This document shows positions 32,391-43,097 of a DNA stretch of 64,000 bases, piece by piece. Origin of the DNA: Ariolimax columbianus (taxonomy: Eukaryota > Mollusca > Gastropoda > Stylommatophora > Arionidae); the NCBI GenBank assembly GCA_036924085.1, contig JAVGWX010000011.1, positions 34,718,386 through 34,782,385 on the forward strand, written 5' to 3'. Position 1 is the stretch's first letter, and each line of letters starts with the position of its first letter. A model generated the notes under the pieces. The model did not search any database, was not told where the DNA came from, and worked only from the letters and a program-made list of their open reading frames with translations. The position numbers and the translations under genes are program-made.

Positions 32391-33110
32391 TTGGGTTATT
32401 CAATGTAAGGTATCGACTAAATTTGATACAAGTCTTCAATCAATTTTGACCACAATTTACAGGCACAACAAGTAGGAACATTGGAGATGATCAGGCCAGT
32501 CAATCTGAGATGGAATAATGAGTCCATAGTTTTGTCATAGTAAATCGTTTTCCTCAAATGTCTACCTGATTCGTATTTTCTCAGTAAAACAGGGGAATGG
32601 GATTTTACGGACATGATGACCTGTGTTGAAAGGGTTACCTTTGGGACAATATTGAAACAATTTGTAATCAATAAAGCGAAGACATTTTTAAACGGAACGC
32701 GTTTCTGTCTGCCTGCGTAGTCAACACGAACCAAACACGACATATTTCCTTTGCTAAACGGTATTTGCTATCGCCACTAGTGTTCTAGAGGTGTGATCTT
32801 CGCCTATTGTGTTATAACTTAGTGGTTCAAATCCTAGACGAGTCCTGTGATTTTTTTTCTTCTTCAGATCTTCTGTTTAAAATCTGTTATCAATACATTC
32901 CATCTGACCATGACGTTATATTAGTGTAACATTCAGTCTATATGCGAGCTTTTGTGTGGGATTGTTCGTGGGTGCTTGCATGCGCGCGCGTGTGTGTGTG
33001 TGTGTCAGCGCGTACACGTAAATGTGTGCATGTGTATGTTTATTTTATGATATTAGAGGCGTACGTAACCGTGTGAGTGAGTCATGTTATATTATCATAT
33101 TATAACGTAA
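32391..33110. other. Unassigned; tRNA-like fragment at 32785-32850
   Basis: A 108-codon minus-strand frame (32417-32743) starts MSCLVRVDYAGRQKRVPFKN and has no recognisable family. 32785-32850 has a B-box 'GGTTCAAATCCTAGACGAG' and may be a tRNA-derived SINE head or tRNA pseudogene. A (GT)n tract lies at 32985-33005. Confidence 0.4.
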
Positions 33111-33450
33111 TATAGGGGAGTGCTGTCAAGTAGATGTTAACACCTGGAAAAACCTGCTTCAAAATCGTTCAACCTGGAAGAGTGTGGTCACAAACTGTGC
33201 TGAAATCAGCGAGAGCTTCCGTGTTCATACAGTCCAGGATAGCCGCGCAATCAGAAAGTCGAGAGCAGAGGGAATACTAGAGGTAGCTGCGGACTATGTT
33301 TGCCAGTCGTGTCATAGAACTTTCTGCGCTCGCATTGGCTTTATGAGTCACGATCGCACCCACTCAATGATGCAGCATGGCACGGGATGATGGTGGTTCT
33401 CGTCGACGAAGATGGACGAATTATTATTATTGTGTAACAGATCTTAGCTG
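33110..33450 (+). pseudogene. RTE-like LINE extreme C terminus with zinc finger and (ATT)n tail
   Basis: The frame reads YVCQSCHRTFCARIGFMSHD followed by RTH, a C2H2 finger of the kind that closes ORF2 in this LINE group (CxxC...ARIGL.SH.RTH). The element ends in ATTATTATTATT (33421-33432). Only the last ~70 codons remain. Confidence 0.75.
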
Positions 33451-33599
33451 TATAGACAATATATAGGTGGGAGCTCAGACAACCATTTATTTCTGTCTCC
33501 TTCGTAGGATTTGAGAAAGTACAGCTGAACTCAGCCCCGCCAGAATTTGAGTAACCAAATCGAACTACGACGTTACCTGATGTAAGTTACAGGTCATAT

Positions 33600-34380
33600 G
33601 TCAACACCTGGAACGATTGTGGTTGGAAACGCGTAGACTTGTTGCCGCCGACAAACCTCGTCGTCTGGAAACCACGCGAACAGAATAGATGATGGCAAGC
33701 AGGCGGACAAAAACGGGAATCGTTTTGGAAATCACGTGATCTGTGAGGCAGATCGGATAAAAAATCCCGGTGTAGAGAGACGTGAGAATCATTACTTGAG
33801 AAAACATTCGAAAGAGACGCTCAGTGGAGTGTAGGTGGCGGAGACAAAAAAGACGACTTCAGAGATTAAATAACACTTTCGAGAGAGACGCTCAGTGGAG
33901 AGCAGGCGACAGAGTGATGCAGATTTGAGTTGAGAACCAGATTACGAGAGAACCAGAGAGAGAGAACATTTGACTTCAGAGATGACATGAGATAGACAGA
34001 GACAGAGAACATTTCACTTCAATCATTACTTGAGAATAGATTCGTGAGAGACACACAGTGGCGATCAGGCGGCAGAGTGAGGCAGATTTGAGTTGAAAAC
34101 CATTTTTACAGGAAAACACGTTCGAAAGAGACGCTCAGTGGAGGGCAGGCGACGAAGAGATGCAGTTGAGGCAGATTTGAGTTGAGAATCACGGAGAGAG
34201 TATATTTGACTTCAGAGACAGGGATAAAAAAACATTTCACTTCAGAGACAGAGGTACTTTGGAAAGAGACGCTCAGTGGAGGACAGGCGACGAAGATATG
34301 CAGTTGAGGCATATTTAAGTTGAGAAAGAGAAGCAGTTGAGATAGACACACAGCAAGCAAGGTAACTACCCTAATATTAT
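33600..34380. repeat. Degenerate ~130-190 bp purine-rich tandem array
   Basis: 'AGAGACGCTCAGTGGAG' recurs at about 33815, 33885, 34125 and 34265, with a mutated copy near 34050. Each is followed by GGCAGGCGAC-like and 'GCAGATTTGAGTTGAGAA' blocks and by 'TTTSACTTCAGAGA'. A good splice donor, 'AGCAAGGTAACTA', follows at 34357. It might be the 5' leader of an LTR-type element, but no second LTR is visible. Confidence 0.7.
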
Positions 34381-34721
34381 GTAGTGGTCAAAATTACAAG
34401 TCGTCAGTATCTTATAGAGGCAGTCTTCCAGTCATCCCATTCATCATATTGTGATGCTGCCCCACTGATCATTTCGACATCACCTTGATCACGTTAATGT
34501 AAGTCGTCAGTCGCAGCTAGAGGCAGTTATGCAGTGATCCCATTGATCATAGTTGATGCAGTCTATCTTGACCACGTTGAGACCACTTTAATCTACCTCC
34601 GACAAAGAGGAACAAGACCGTGGACGTCACACTCGGGTTCAGAACCTACGAACTTTACCATCAGCGGCAATCCGCTACTAAGTTCGAACGCAGCAGGCTA
34701 GATTGGGAGAATAGGGTATCG

Positions 34722-35085
34722 TGACGTATACTTCTTCTTCTTCTTCGTTCGTTCTCAATCTCCCACTACCAAACCCTGAAAGGGCTTAAGTAGCAGAATG
34801 TAGTCCAGAGAACGGAATTCTTTGTGTCGTAGTTTACAGCTTGGCTGCCAAATTTTGCACCTTTCGGTCCAACACATCCGACTTCAGCAAGCATTTTCTG
34901 AGTACCGGGTTAGCATTCCCTCTTCGATCCCTTTTCCTTAGCCAGTCTGCCCTGCTGCAGCCTGTTATCCAGGATCACCACGTGGAGATGTAGAAGGGTC
35001 TTGGCAGCTATGGTTCGCTGGCCCTGACAATAGCAGTCAGCTATGGGTCGCTGACCGCTGCAGTATCTTGATCCCATGACGTATA
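34722..35085 (-). mobile_element. SINE-B, full-length, with TSD tgacgtata
   Basis: Perfect 9 bp duplications tgacgtata (34722-34730 and 35077-35085) flank 346 bp. On the minus strand it starts 'GGGATCAAGATACTGCAG' and has 'CCACGTGGTGATCCTGGATA'. The core follows, 'GCTGAAGTCGGATGTGTTGG' plus ACCGAAAGGTGCAAAAT, then 'GGGAGATTGAGAACGAACG' and (GAA)n. I see no clear A/B boxes, so the head type is unknown. This copy defines the family. Confidence 0.88.
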
Positions 35086-35302
35086 AATGATGAGAGAAAG
35101 AATTTAAGTTGTTGGAGAGTTTATAGTTGTTAGTGTTACTGGAATAAATAATCTGTTGTATTGTGTTTATATTTAGTGTAACTTGAATTTGTTTAGAGTG
35201 TGTGTAGAGTGCAATATAATAGAACAGACCTATTTACCGTCTGCGACAGAGCTCCATCACACCGATCGGCTGTGGTACAAATTGTTATTATTAGGAGAGC
35301 AG

Positions 35303-35632
35303 GCTAGCGTCTGGTCTGGCAAAACATACCGATCAGGCATATTAGTCAGGGTCAGGTTAATTGTACTGGCCAAGACCGCTACCTCACTTCTTCGGAGTTC
35401 TCCACGAACACAGGCTGTTCTTCATGCCTAACGACGTGGGGGATCGACGTGATACCCATAGTAGTGACCGACACTCACATGAAGCCAAACATAGCATAAG
35501 CGCATGGAGGACCAAAGTTCATCTTTATCGACAAGCTTGAAATGTGAGGAAAGCCACTGCAACCCTCCACTTAACGGCATCAAATACGGGGCGCAAAAGA
35601 GTAAACGTACTCATTGTACGCATTCACATCAT
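35303..35632 (+). repeat. Dispersed repeat family C
   Basis: Begins 'AGCGTCTGGTCTGGCAAAAC', then two GTTAGTC/TTAGTCAGGGTCAGG units, 'TCGACGTGATACCCATAG', 'CCACTGCAACCCTCCACTTA' and 'AGAGTAAACGTACTCATTG'. Parallel to 13625-13992 and 47868-48192. Confidence 0.85.
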
Positions 35633-35869
35633 CATCAACAATTTAATGTCAGAAAAATTTCACATTTCCCAGAGAGAAAAAACAACTCGAGAGAGAGAGA
35701 GAGAGACATAGAGTGAGAGAAAGCGGTTGATATAGAGGCCAATATTATAAATGAAATAAATGTTAAATAACTATGTTTTTTAAACGCTTTTATTTCAAAA
35801 TGCTCGAAAAAGTATGCAATAATTCATTTCTATTAGACTGTTCCGTCTCGCGTTAAAGCTTCATTGTGT

Positions 35870-37230
35870 TCCATCATCATCATCAGGTGCTCTGCCGGTT
35901 GACGTTGGCGATCATGGGCCTCCACCTATTTCTATCACGTGTGTAGTCTACCAAGTCTGTTGTTGATTGTCGCCATGCCATTCTCTCATGCTGTCCAACA
36001 TCTTCTCTCTCGGCCTTCCTCTGTCTCTCTTTCCTGCTATCTTTCCCGTTGTCACGACGTGCTCCAAGCCGCCTCTTCTCATAACACGCCCACAAAAGAA
36101 TGACCGCCTTGTTCTAACCCTTGCAATAAGTTGTTTGTGTGCCTCTTCGAGTACTGTATCATTAGTCTTCTTTGCAGTCCATGGGATCCACAGCATTCTT
36201 AGGTAAAACCACATCTCCGTTGCTTCCAAAGATCTAAGCGCTTACTTGCTGATTGTCCATGGTTCACTGTCATATGTCATTTCTGGTTCCACGTAGCATC
36301 CAAGGACTTTCTCAGTTCCAGCGACAAGGTTTTGTTGCACAATATTCCTTGCATGGTTTGAAAGACCGATTTTGCTCGGACTATTTTGCATCTTCCATCT
36401 GATACCATGTATGTGCCCAGGTATTAAACGTGTTAACTTGTCTCAATTCAGCCCTCTTCTCTGACCCAGTATTTTAGCGAGTCCGATTTCTTCGTCACTA
36501 CCATCACTTCCGGTTTTTTGTTATTTAAGCTGAGGCCTTTGTTTTCACTTTGCTGAGCTACCATGTCTACCATTTCCTGCAAGTCGGTTTCATTCTGGGC
36601 TATCAATACAATACCATCAGCATATGGTAGATTATTTATGTTATGTCCACCAATTGATATTCCTGGCATTGCCTGTATGTCTCTCACGATAAACTCACTG
36701 TACATGGAGAACACGTCGTGGGACAGAACACAACCTTGCCTCACTCCCCTTTGTATCTGTTTATAATCTCACACTTGTTTGTTAATTCTTATAGCCGCAG
36801 TCTGTCCCCAATACATATTTTCAATGATCCTGAGGGATTTGCCATCAATATGTAGACATGTCAGCATTTTGGTGAGCTCCATATGTTTTACCTTGTGGAA
36901 CGCTTTAATATAATCATTGAAACACGGATATACGTCGACTTTCTCCTCAATGGCTCTCTCAATTATCGTTCTTATAGTGTGTATGGCGTTGTTTGAGCCC
37001 TTGCCTTCCACGAACCGCACTCGCACTGCTTATCACCAATTTCTGGTTCAACTCTACTCCTCTTCTCATGATGATTCCCAATATTATCTTTGTCATGTTC
37101 TACCACAGACATGAAATCAAATCGCGGGGGCGCTGGTAGGAATTCAGTAGAGTACTTAGTTGTGTATTCAACGTCCCACGATTTGATTTCATGTTTGTGA
37201 TGGGACATAATGAGGCATTGACGTAAGACG
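35870..37230 (-). pseudogene. RTE-like LINE reverse transcriptase (minus)
   Basis: Blocks in order on the minus strand: FVEGKGSNNAIHTIRTIIER, VYPCFNDYIKAFHKVKH, IDGKSLRIIENMYWGQTAA, RGVRQGCVLSHDVFSMYSE, NLPYADGIVLIAQNETDLQ (YADD changed to YADG), GLSLNNKKPEVMVV, and a degraded C-terminal part with 'SFVGVL/FCGRVMRRGGLEHVV' and 'RDRGRPREKMLDSM'. It ends at a (TGA)n-type tail (35874-35886). Stops at several places and the lost Asp of the YxDD box show it is dead. Confidence 0.88.
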
Positions 37231-37499
37231 TACAAGTCTGTAGAACTGAATTATTGTATACTCTTTTAGTGCATTTTGAAATAAAAGCGTTAAAAAATTA
37301 TTTTTTTCCCAAATCATAATGTTCGCATTATCTCACTCGCTTTCTCTCTCACTCACTAATTCGCTATTTATACATCTCCACTCTGCCTCTGTGTATCTCG
37401 CGTCTCACCACATTTTCTGGGTCATTGGTTTTTGTCATTATTACGCTCCATCCTACCCCACCTCCCAACTATAAAACTAACCAATGTCTATTGTTATCT

Positions 37500-37614
37500 C
37501 ATCTCTCTCTCTCTCTCTTTCCCTCACTCACTCTCTCTCTCCCTCTCTCTCTTTTACTCTCTCTCACGCAATCTCTCACTGTCTCTCTCTCACTCTCTCT
37601 CCCTTTCTCTCTCT

Positions 37615-37708
<94 letters not shown>
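37500..37708. repeat. Compound (CT)n(TA)n microsatellite
   Basis: A 150 bp CTCT tract directly joined to about 28 TA units. The same arrangement occurs at 43545-43637. Confidence 0.95.
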
Positions 37709-37711
<3 letters not shown>

Positions 37712-37849
37712 ATTGGGCTTTTGCTAAATAGGTTCTCTCTTCCATTTACTATTTTGTGTTCAAAGTGAATCCTGTCATTGGATATTTTGTTCGGTAAATT
37801 TAACGGTTCGCGGGCGGGATTGTTACTGATTAGGAATACATACTGCTGA

Positions 37850-38705
37850 CAGTTACGGTCAACGTGAAGTGTGCAAGCACGGTTTACTTACGGTTTACCC
37901 CTACGGAAAGAAGCCCAGGCCTTAATGTGGCCCGAGCACAAGTCTACGGACTAATGTCAAAACGAAATGTTTTTCAGCTGCATGTGGAACACAAGCTTTC
38001 AACACGTACATGCCATGCTCTCGTGTACACCGCCAGCCGTTCCAGCTCTCTCAATACCTTCGTGACTACCTCTATGTTTGTATCTAGCGAAAACACAACT
38101 ACAAGAAAAACGGTCATTTTAACAGACTCCACGAGCTTGCTCCTAGCTATCTGTCGCCCCAAACACGAAATAAAATATAATACCAGGCTGCTTAACCATA
38201 AAACAATTTAGTCCAGCAGTAAATTCCGGCCCACTTTGGAATCCTAGGAAACGAGAAGGCATATGAGCTCGCAAAAGCCGTAAATGTAGGCATTTAGATT
38301 CGCCATCCACAGAGCAATAAAAAGGAAACTCATAAAACGATCCATGCGGACGGAATGGAGAGACCAGCACAACGGATACAAGCCAGGAAATAACAGCATA
38401 GACAAACATGCCAGAGATGGGCAGACAGATCTTCATACTCAGAACGGGACATTTTAGACTCGGTACCCACCTACACAGATTGGGTCTTACAGACACCGTC
38501 ACATGCGATTGTGGAGCGTCCAAGCAAACACCAGAACATATCCAGTAGCACTACCCCACTTATACAGACCAAAGACAGGTAGATTGGCACGGGAGAGCGA
38601 CCATGCTAGAAAAGCTGTGGGGGACAGGCGAAGACCTGAAACACAGATTCCTTCGTAAACCTCAACCGGACTAGAAGCAAAGCATCAACTGATCGAAGAA
38701 GAAGA
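37850..38705 (+). pseudogene. I-like LINE remnant (second family) with GAA tail
   Basis: The frame around 38110-38150 reads TVILTDSTSLLLAI, the RNase H 'TDS' block. 38220-38275 reads AHFGILGNEKAYELAK, the HxGIxGNExAD block with the last Asp lost. After frame breaks come blocks equivalent to the post-RNase H region (HAIVERPSKHQNI, from CDCGASKQTPEHI). The element ends GATCGAAGAAGAAGAA. Inactive. Confidence 0.75.
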
Positions 38706-38889
38706 ATTAAAGAAGAACACGAAGTGTGTATCCACGATCCTTTTCTGGTGTATTTTGGTCTCTCCTTTTCCTGCCCCATGAGATTCCAGAGCAAATATAC
38801 CATCACCATAACCTTTCCACAGAAAACAAACAAACAAAGGTTACTAGACAATGTTACAATAGTTCAGCATGCTTGTTATTTTTGAAGAC

Positions 38890-39035
38890 AGTTTGCATTC
38901 TTCTTCTTCTTATTTTTCTTCTTTTTTTTTCTTCTTCTACTTCTTTTTCTTCGGCCTTCGTGTCTTAGTTTACAATTGAACTGCGAGATTTGCGCCTTTC
39001 GGCCCGACAAATCCAGTCTCAGCACGGCATTCGAG
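38890..39035 (-). mobile_element. SINE-B core fragment (minus)
   Basis: Reverse complement shows 'GGATTTGTCGGGCCGAAAGG' and 'CGCAAATCTCGCAGTTCAAT', then TGTAAACTAAGACACGAAGG and a GAA-rich tail. Only the 3' part is present. Confidence 0.6.
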
Positions 39036-39044
39036 TCGTCCTAT

Positions 39045-40013
39045 ATTCGAGTCGTCCTTCTTCTTCTTCTTCTTCTTATGCGGTCAGAAATCGACCTTTT
39101 TTTCGAAAAAAGCGGCGGGCATCCTGAGGCTGTCGACACTGCCATTGAGCTTGTCTAGGGTTGCCACTGGTGATGGCCATATCTGTTCTCTCTGATCCTC
39201 GTATGTCGGGCAGTTTTGCAGCAAATGTTCAGCGGTCATTTTCCAGGTACCACACGGGCATTCGTCAGTGCCACCTATCTTCAATTTGTTGAATAGGTGG
39301 TACCTCAGTCTATTGTGGCCAGTGCGAAGTCTGAAGACCACGACCTGCTCTCTTCTGTTCAACTGGTAATAGGCATATTTTTTGTTTAGCCAGTATGTTC
39401 GGTTTCCCATTTGGTCATGTATCTAGCTCTAATAAGCCGTTTTGACTCTTCGTACGTCATACTAGTATCTGGTTGTGGTAGTCTTGCACCTTCTTTTGCC
39501 AGTCTGTCTGCCTCCTCGTTGCCTTGGATGTTGCAGTGTGATGGGACCCACTGTACCACTACCCTTTTTGGTGCGGACTGCTGGCATAGTTGACAGAGTA
39601 CTGCTCTTAAATCATTAAGTTCAGTATTTTTCTGGCTTTTTAGTGCTGTGACTACGGTCAGGGCATCTGTAAGCAGGACTATATGGCTTTCATTCCTTTT
39701 ACCTGTCACCATTTCTTCCACTGCCGCCCTCAGCGCCTCTGCCTCCGCTCTGAAATTGCTTGTGTATTTTCCAGTAGCCAATGGACAGTGTTATTTTTCT
39801 GCCATTTGGTAGGTTCAGGAATGCTCCTGCCCCTCCGTTCTATGTTGTGTTTGTTACAGAACCGTCGGTGTATGCATGGGTCCAGTCCATGCTTGGGTAG
39901 TTTTTCGTTATGTAGCTCAGGGTAGTATCTCTTCTTTCTTTTTCAGTCTGGCAGTTTTTGTTTCTAATACCTGGTAAATTTTCTACCACCTCTGGAAATA
40001 TATCCTGCCTCCA
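39045..40013 (-). pseudogene. I-like LINE, RNase H part, 5' end fused to rRNA sequence
   Basis: Minus strand encodes MDWTHAYTDGSVTNT, SNFRAEAEALRAAVEEMV, IVLLTDALTVVTALKSQ, VQWVPSHCNIQGNEEADRLA and VFRLRTGHNRLRYHLFNKLK, then CPCGTWKMTAEHLLQNCPTY. It is almost identical to the 60337-61799 copy. The four RNase H acidic positions (TDGS, E of FRAE, TDA, NEEAD) are kept, but frame breaks lie near 39790 and elsewhere. The tail is (GAA)n after 'CGCATAAG'. At 40011-40014 the LINE homology stops at 'CTGGAGGCAG' and rRNA 5'ETS/18S sequence begins. Confidence 0.88.
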
Positions 40014-40055
40014 ACCAGATATCTCTCGGAGACGTACGAACCACACACACCGGTC
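40013..40055 (-). other. rRNA 5'ETS/18S-start fragment joined to I-like LINE
   Basis: Minus strand GACCGGTGTGTGTGGTTCGT plus ACGTCTCCGAGAGATATCTG plus GTTG matches 53101-53145 (minus) with only about four mismatches in 44. That region spans the last ETS bases and the first bases of 18S. The two sequences meet with a 3-4 base overlap (CTGG/CCA), as in template switching. Confidence 0.85.
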
Positions 40056-40079
40056 AATTTTACACATCCGTCCTCCGCC
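40056..40079 (+). other. Inverted ETS segment beside the rRNA/LINE junction
   Basis: Plus-strand AATTTTACACATCCGTCCTC plus CGCC is the reverse complement of the sequence that lies next to the same boundary in the 53.1 kb copy ('GGCGGAGGACGGGTGTGTAA' plus AAA). So the next ~23 ETS bases are inverted. Confidence 0.75.
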
Positions 40080-40440
40080 AATAACAACTTTCTATAGTGA
40101 GCACTACCTTGCTGAATCCGAACATATGTATGTTTGAGTCGTGGGACATATCACTAACCATTCCTCTACGCACCGCTCTTCTCTCGCTGCCACTCTCTCT
40201 CTCTCTCTGTCTCTCCCTCCCTCCCTCCCTCACCCCCCCCCCCCCTCCCATCCGCCCAGTCTCTCATTGTGGACGTTCGCCAATAACAACTTTCTATAGT
40301 GAGCACTACCTTGCTGAATCCGAACATATGTATGTTTGAGTCGTGGGACATATCACTAACTATTCCTTTACGCACCGCCCTTCTCTCGCTGCCACTCTCT
40401 CTCCCTCTCTCTCTCATCTCTCCTCCCCGTCTCCCGTCGT
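40077..40440. repeat. ~200 bp direct duplication with pyrimidine tracts
   Basis: 'GCCAATAACAACTTTCTATA' to 'GCTGCCACTCTCTCTC' occurs at 40077-40235 and again at 40279-40440, nearly identical. Each copy ends in CT- and C-rich tracts. Confidence 0.9.
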
Positions 40441-40967
40441 TCCTCGCGTCACCCAGATTCCGCTGTGCCTTTGCTGTTCTTGCTATTATTTAGAGTGTCT
40501 GATTCTAATATGTATCTAGTTTTCTTCATTACTATGGGCAGTCATGTGCCAAACGTACATAGTTCAGCTTTTTCTCTGACAGATTTATTGTAGACCGTGA
40601 GTGCTATCGTAATGATTGCGCACGCTTTTACACAACACACACACATGCAAGACCTCCAACTCTCTACTCTTGTCTCCATTCGTTCACAAACGCCCCAATG
40701 CATTTCCTTTCGTATGTCGCATTATATTGATTGTCCCTGTACATCTTTATTGAGTGTGTCTGTGTTCGCTACAGTTTAGTGGATTGTCCAGCTAAATTGC
40801 TGTAATTGATGTGGCAGTTGGTGTAAGTATTTTATGGTTGCTAATCTGTATGTCTATTTTATTGCTTTCGACCTTGTCAGATCTTCTAAAAATTATTCCT
40901 ACAGTTTTATTAGCATTCAGTCTAAAACGCATTTTGACATTCATTCTTTTTCATTTCCGGTTTGGGG
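40441..40967. other. Intergenic, nothing recognised
   Basis: No supported feature. Confidence 0.5.
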
Positions 40968-41173
40968 GACGGTGTTGGCTAATATTCGAGTCCCCAATCC
41001 AGCACAGGCCGTTACCTCGGGGAAGCAAACCCTTAGAAAATGCAGGAGGAAGTAGACCCTTACATAAAATGAATGCCGAAGTCGGATGCACTGGGTCGAA
41101 AGCCACAAAATAAAAACAGTGCAACGCACACCACCTTTTGGGAACAGAGAAATAAGGCGAACGCCCCAAAAAA
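40968..41173 (+). mobile_element. SINE-A, 5'-truncated head
   Basis: Starts within the tRNA-like part ('AGTCCCCAATCCAGCAC'), then 'GGCCGTTACCTCGGGGAAG', 'ATGCAGGAGGAAGTAGACCC', 'GCCGAAGTCGGATGCACTGG', 'CAAAATAAAAACAGTGCAAC' and an A-rich end. Confidence 0.85.
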
Positions 41174-41335
41174 ATAAAAAATTCCGGTTTGTATGTGTAG
41201 TGTTTTTTTTTTTTTTTTACATCTGCTGCATTATTTATTTAACGTGTGCCTGTCAACCGAGTGTGCTAGAGATTTGATTCACTGATCGAATCACGTGATG
41301 TTGATATAATTTTCTATCTAGGTCATAAAATAACG

Positions 41336-41398
41336 GAATGGGTCGCTGACCACTGTAGCCCATGCGCTGCTCAGCATCTTGATCCCAGTTATCAAATG
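41336..41398 (-). mobile_element. SINE-B head fragment
   Basis: Plus 'GGGTCGCTGACCACTGTAGC' and 'GCGCTGCTCAGCATCTTGAT' equals the reverse complement of the SINE-B 5' end, followed by TGATGATGAT. Confidence 0.65.
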
Positions 41399-41424
41399 AT
41401 GATGATACAGAGGGGTGGACAGGT

Positions 41425-41965
41425 GTAAAGTATAGATCTGTCCCATAGTAGTTACATTGGTGTTGTGGAATGATGTTATTAGAGACTTCAGAAAGGTATA
41501 GGTTTGTTCAATAGTAGTTACACTACTGTCGGTGAATGAAGTTATTAGAGATTTCAGTAAGGTACAGGTTTGTTCAATAGTAGTTACACTACTGTCGGTG
41601 AATGAAGTTATTAGAGATTTCAGTAAGGTACAGGTTTGTTCAATAGAAGTTACACTTATGTCGGTGAATGAAGTTATTAGAGATTTCAGTAAAGTATAGG
41701 TTTGTTCAATAGTAGTTACACTTCTGTCGGTGAATGAAGTTATTAGAGATTTCAGTAAAGTATAGGTTTGTTCAATAGTAGTTACACTACTGTCGGTGAA
41801 TGAAGTTATTAGAGATTTCAGTAAAGTACAGGTTTGTTCAATAGTAGTTACACTACTGTCGGTGAATGAAGTTATTAGAGATTTCAGTAAAGTATAGGTT
41901 TGTTCAATAGTAGTTACACTGATGTCAAGGAATGAAGTTGTTAGTGACTTCGGTATACTATGCCA
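41425..41965. repeat. Minisatellite, 66 bp unit
   Basis: About eight units of 'GTTATTAGAGATTTCAGTAA', AGTATAGGTTTGTTCAATAG and TAGTTACACTACTGTCGGTG. A 275-codon minus-strand frame spans it (22-residue repeat SLITSFTDSSVTTIEQTYTL plus LK) only because 66 is a multiple of 3. Confidence 0.95.
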
Positions 41966-42345
41966 CAGCTTGTATGTAATAGGATGACCAGGTACCCATT
42001 TACAGTTGGGTCGACAGGAGCGTACCGGAAGCTGTATCCGTAGCGAGACTGGTTTAGTGTGTTGTGTTAGTTGTACGTTTCTGGTGACCTCCATCGAGCT
42101 ATCACACGATTCTCCTCGTGTCCATAACCTGGTGTTAGTTCTCACTTGAGCGCAGACAATCGTTATGTCATATCACGTCCCCGCCGTTTTACAGCACCCT
42201 GACCAACACGATGGGTATCGTCACTGTGATCCCCGTAGTGGTGGAACTGAAGATTACTCATTCATGGGAGGGGGGAGGGGGGTTGTACACCTGCGAGTCC
42301 CAACTTCGACTCCAACATCTCTACATTTTTAAATTTTTTTTTTGC

Positions 42346-42581
42346 GTTCACCTTATTTCACTAATCCACAAGGCGGTATACATTGCGCTGTGGTTTTTAT
42401 TTTGCGCCTGTCGGCCCAGTGAATCCGACTTCAGTATCCATTTTATGTAAAAGTCTGCTTCCTTCTGCGTTTTCTAAGGGTTTTGCTTCCCCGGGGTAAC
42501 AGCCGGTGCTGTGATGGGGATCGAACCCAGCACCTTCGGGTTGTGAGCCGTGCCACTTAACCATTAGCCCACACCGTCCCC
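42346..42581 (-). mobile_element. SINE-A, full head (minus)
   Basis: Minus strand 'GGGGACGGTGTGGGCTAATG', 'GGTTAAGTGGCACGGCTCAC', B box 'GGGTTCGATCCCCATCAC', 'TTACCCCGGGGAAGCAAAAC', core 'ACTGAAGTCGGATTCACTGG' and 'GCAAAATAAAAACCACAGCG'. The best preserved promoter boxes among the SINE-A copies. Confidence 0.9.
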
Positions 42582-42589
42582 ATCTCTAT

Positions 42590-42860
42590 ACTGATCTGTG
42601 GAGGTCCAATGGGCAATACGTTTTCATCTTTCATTTCAACGTATTGTGGAGCGGAAAGAAGTTTTGACCCACGTATTGGAAGTTTGCCCCGCTGTCTTTT
42701 TCCACGTCGAGGCGACCAGGCTGCTATCGACTTGTTCCAATGCTTATCTGTTCTTCCTGTCCACCGATGTTTTGCCATGTTTGCGTGGACCACTGCATGG
42801 CTGGCCTTTGTACACAGGGACAGTTTGCCCGTCCATTTCATGAGGGTTTGACACACCCAT
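42590..42860 (-). pseudogene. Possible RTE-like LINE C-terminal fragment
   Basis: Minus frame reads AKHRWTGRTDKHWNKSIAAW followed by SPRRGKRQRGK, like the GH.ARM.D.RWTK.. ..W.PRRGKR.RGRP block of RTE-like LINEs. Weak; no other block is present. Confidence 0.35.
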
Positions 42861-43097
42861 CTTCTTCTTTTTCATCTTCTTGTTCTTCTTTCTTCTTCTT
42901 TTTCTTCTTCTTCGTCGTCTTCTTCTATTTCTTCTTATTCTCCTCCTCTCACTCTTCTCTCTCTCTCTTTCTTTCTTCTCTCTCTCTTATGTCTCTTTCT
43001 CTTTTTCCTCTCTCTCTTTTCTTTTTCCCCTCTCTCTTTCTTACTCTTTCTTTCTCTTCCTCCTCTCTCTCTCCTTCACACACCCCCCCCCCCCCTA
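42860..43097. repeat. Pyrimidine-rich low-complexity tract
   Basis: TTC, CTT and CTCTCT repeats ending in poly-C (43083-43096). Long Ser/Leu/Phe frames over it are artefacts. Confidence 0.9.

Noticed and set aside
33184..33390. Host C2H2 zinc finger gene
   Set aside because: The single finger with ARIG..SH.RTH is the known C-terminal finger of RTE-like LINE ORF2 and is followed by a LINE-type (ATT)n tail.
39045..40013. Host RNase H gene
   Set aside because: The same domain plus zinc-knuckle end occurs in several copies with GAA tails and TSDs; it belongs to an I-like LINE.
41318..42145. 275-codon minus-strand frame, the second longest in the window
   Set aside because: Eight copies of a 66 bp minisatellite with short SINE-derived ends; no known domain.
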